Source: JBHGBB01 sp041946755 (GTDB taxonomy: Bacteria; UBP4; UBA4092; JAOAEQ01). Taken from it: DNA of 14,898 nt. Location of the stretch: positions 1 through 14,898 of the forward strand of contig JBHGBB010000079.1 in assembly GCA_041946755.1 (NCBI GenBank). The letters are read 5' to 3'. The notes beneath the pieces are model-generated. The model worked only from the letters and a program-made list of their open reading frames with translations, made no database searches and was not told where the DNA came from. A program made the translations under genes and the position numbers. Below, piece by piece: positions 14,663 to 14,898 of the stretch (the first letter of the stretch is position 1; every line of letters starts with the position of its first letter).

Positions 14663-14709
14663 CTTACCTCAGATAATTATTTGCCAAATGGAAAAAGATT
14701 TGAGGTAAG
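14663..14709. repeat. Imperfect hairpin
   Basis: Arms CTTACCTCA (14663-14671) and TGAGGTAAG (14701-14709) are perfectly complementary, and three further pairs (one G-T) extend inward to 14674/14698. The loop contains a smaller ATTT/AAAT hairpin. It lies about 50 bp after the phosphatase gene and could terminate or stabilise its transcript, but no T-run follows. Confidence 0.6.
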
Positions 14710-14785
14710 ACCATAATCTTCTTCTATCCTATCTAGTTCAGTCTATCAAATAGTACTAACGCAAATAACTCTAGATTTTATTGAG

Positions 14786-14824
14786 AATTGGGTGAAGGTT
14801 GCTCAAAGCAACCTTCACCCAATT
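14786..14824. repeat. Perfect 18-bp hairpin 3 (loop CAA)
   Basis: Arms 14786-14803 and 14807-14824 pair without a mismatch around CAA. The apex, TTGCT-CAA-AGCAA, is the exact reverse complement of the apex of hairpin 4, 12 bp further on. This repeats the opposed-pair arrangement seen at the left end of the window. Confidence 0.88.
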
Positions 14825-14836
14825 ACACGGTTTAAT

Positions 14837-14883
14837 CCGGAGAGTGGTAGGTATTGCTTTGAGCAATACCTACCATACTCCGG
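14837..14883. repeat. 22-position hairpin 4 (loop TTG), inverted partner of hairpin 3
   Basis: Left arm 14837-14858 and right arm 14862-14883 pair at 20 of 22 positions; the two adjacent mismatches separate a 6-bp GC-rich base (CCGGAG/CTCCGG) from a 14-bp upper stem. The apex is the reverse complement of hairpin 3. The ACTCCGG at its right foot resembles ACTCCGTGG just after hairpin 1. Confidence 0.88.
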
Positions 14884-14898
14884 GTTTGAATCAGATTG

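Larger units (their letters stand above)
14612..14898. other. Non-coding right end with three hairpins
   Basis: No credible ORF is present. After the phosphatase stop there is a weak 7-bp inverted repeat (14612-14618/14640-14646), then a stem at 14663-14709 and two strong hairpins at 14786-14824 and 14837-14883. None has a following T-run. The window ends in sequence (GAATCAGATTG) resembling the arm of the hairpin at 155-185, so another element may begin here. Confidence 0.7.

Overview
The window reads as AT-leaning chromosomal DNA from a Gram-negative bacterium, probably an uncultivated lineage. It encodes a TolC-type outer-membrane channel, periplasmic adaptors, secreted enzymes with signal peptides, bacterial-microcompartment vertex proteins and a small polyhydroxyalkanoate-system protein. 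There are no rRNA, tRNA, transposase or phage genes, so the phylum cannot be fixed. Short tandem repeats in several intergenic gaps fit a non-model genome.

Layout. 1-234: non-coding DNA with four hairpins. 235-2559 (minus strand): an apparent operon that reads, in transcription order, two EutN/CcmL vertex proteins and then two glycerophosphodiester phosphodiesterases. 2560-2835: a divergent intergenic region. 2836-8530 (plus): a tripartite export operon with a TolC-like channel, two HlyD/MacA-type adaptors and a MacB/FtsX-type permease; no ATPase gene is present. 8585-8893 (minus): a PHA_gran_rgn-like protein. 9033-9803 (plus): an amidohydrolase behind a good sigma70-type promoter. 9875-14611 (plus): two large secreted proteins sharing an almost interchangeable C-terminal alkaline-phosphatase-superfamily domain. 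The first also carries a CehA/McbA-type PHP metallohydrolase domain, and the second a duplicated helical repeat domain. 14612-14898: non-coding DNA with three more hairpins.

The twelve genes include four adjacent paralogue pairs (vertex proteins, phosphodiesterases, adaptors, phosphatase-like domains), so local duplication has shaped the region. Several products could handle phosphoesters: two cytoplasmic GDPDs and two exported phosphatase/phosphodiesterase-like proteins. A shared pathway is inference only.

The least explained signal is the hairpins at both ends. At each end, two hairpins share their apical stem but differ at the base, lie in opposite orientation and so have complementary 3-nt loops (CCG/CGG on the left, CAA/TTG on the right).
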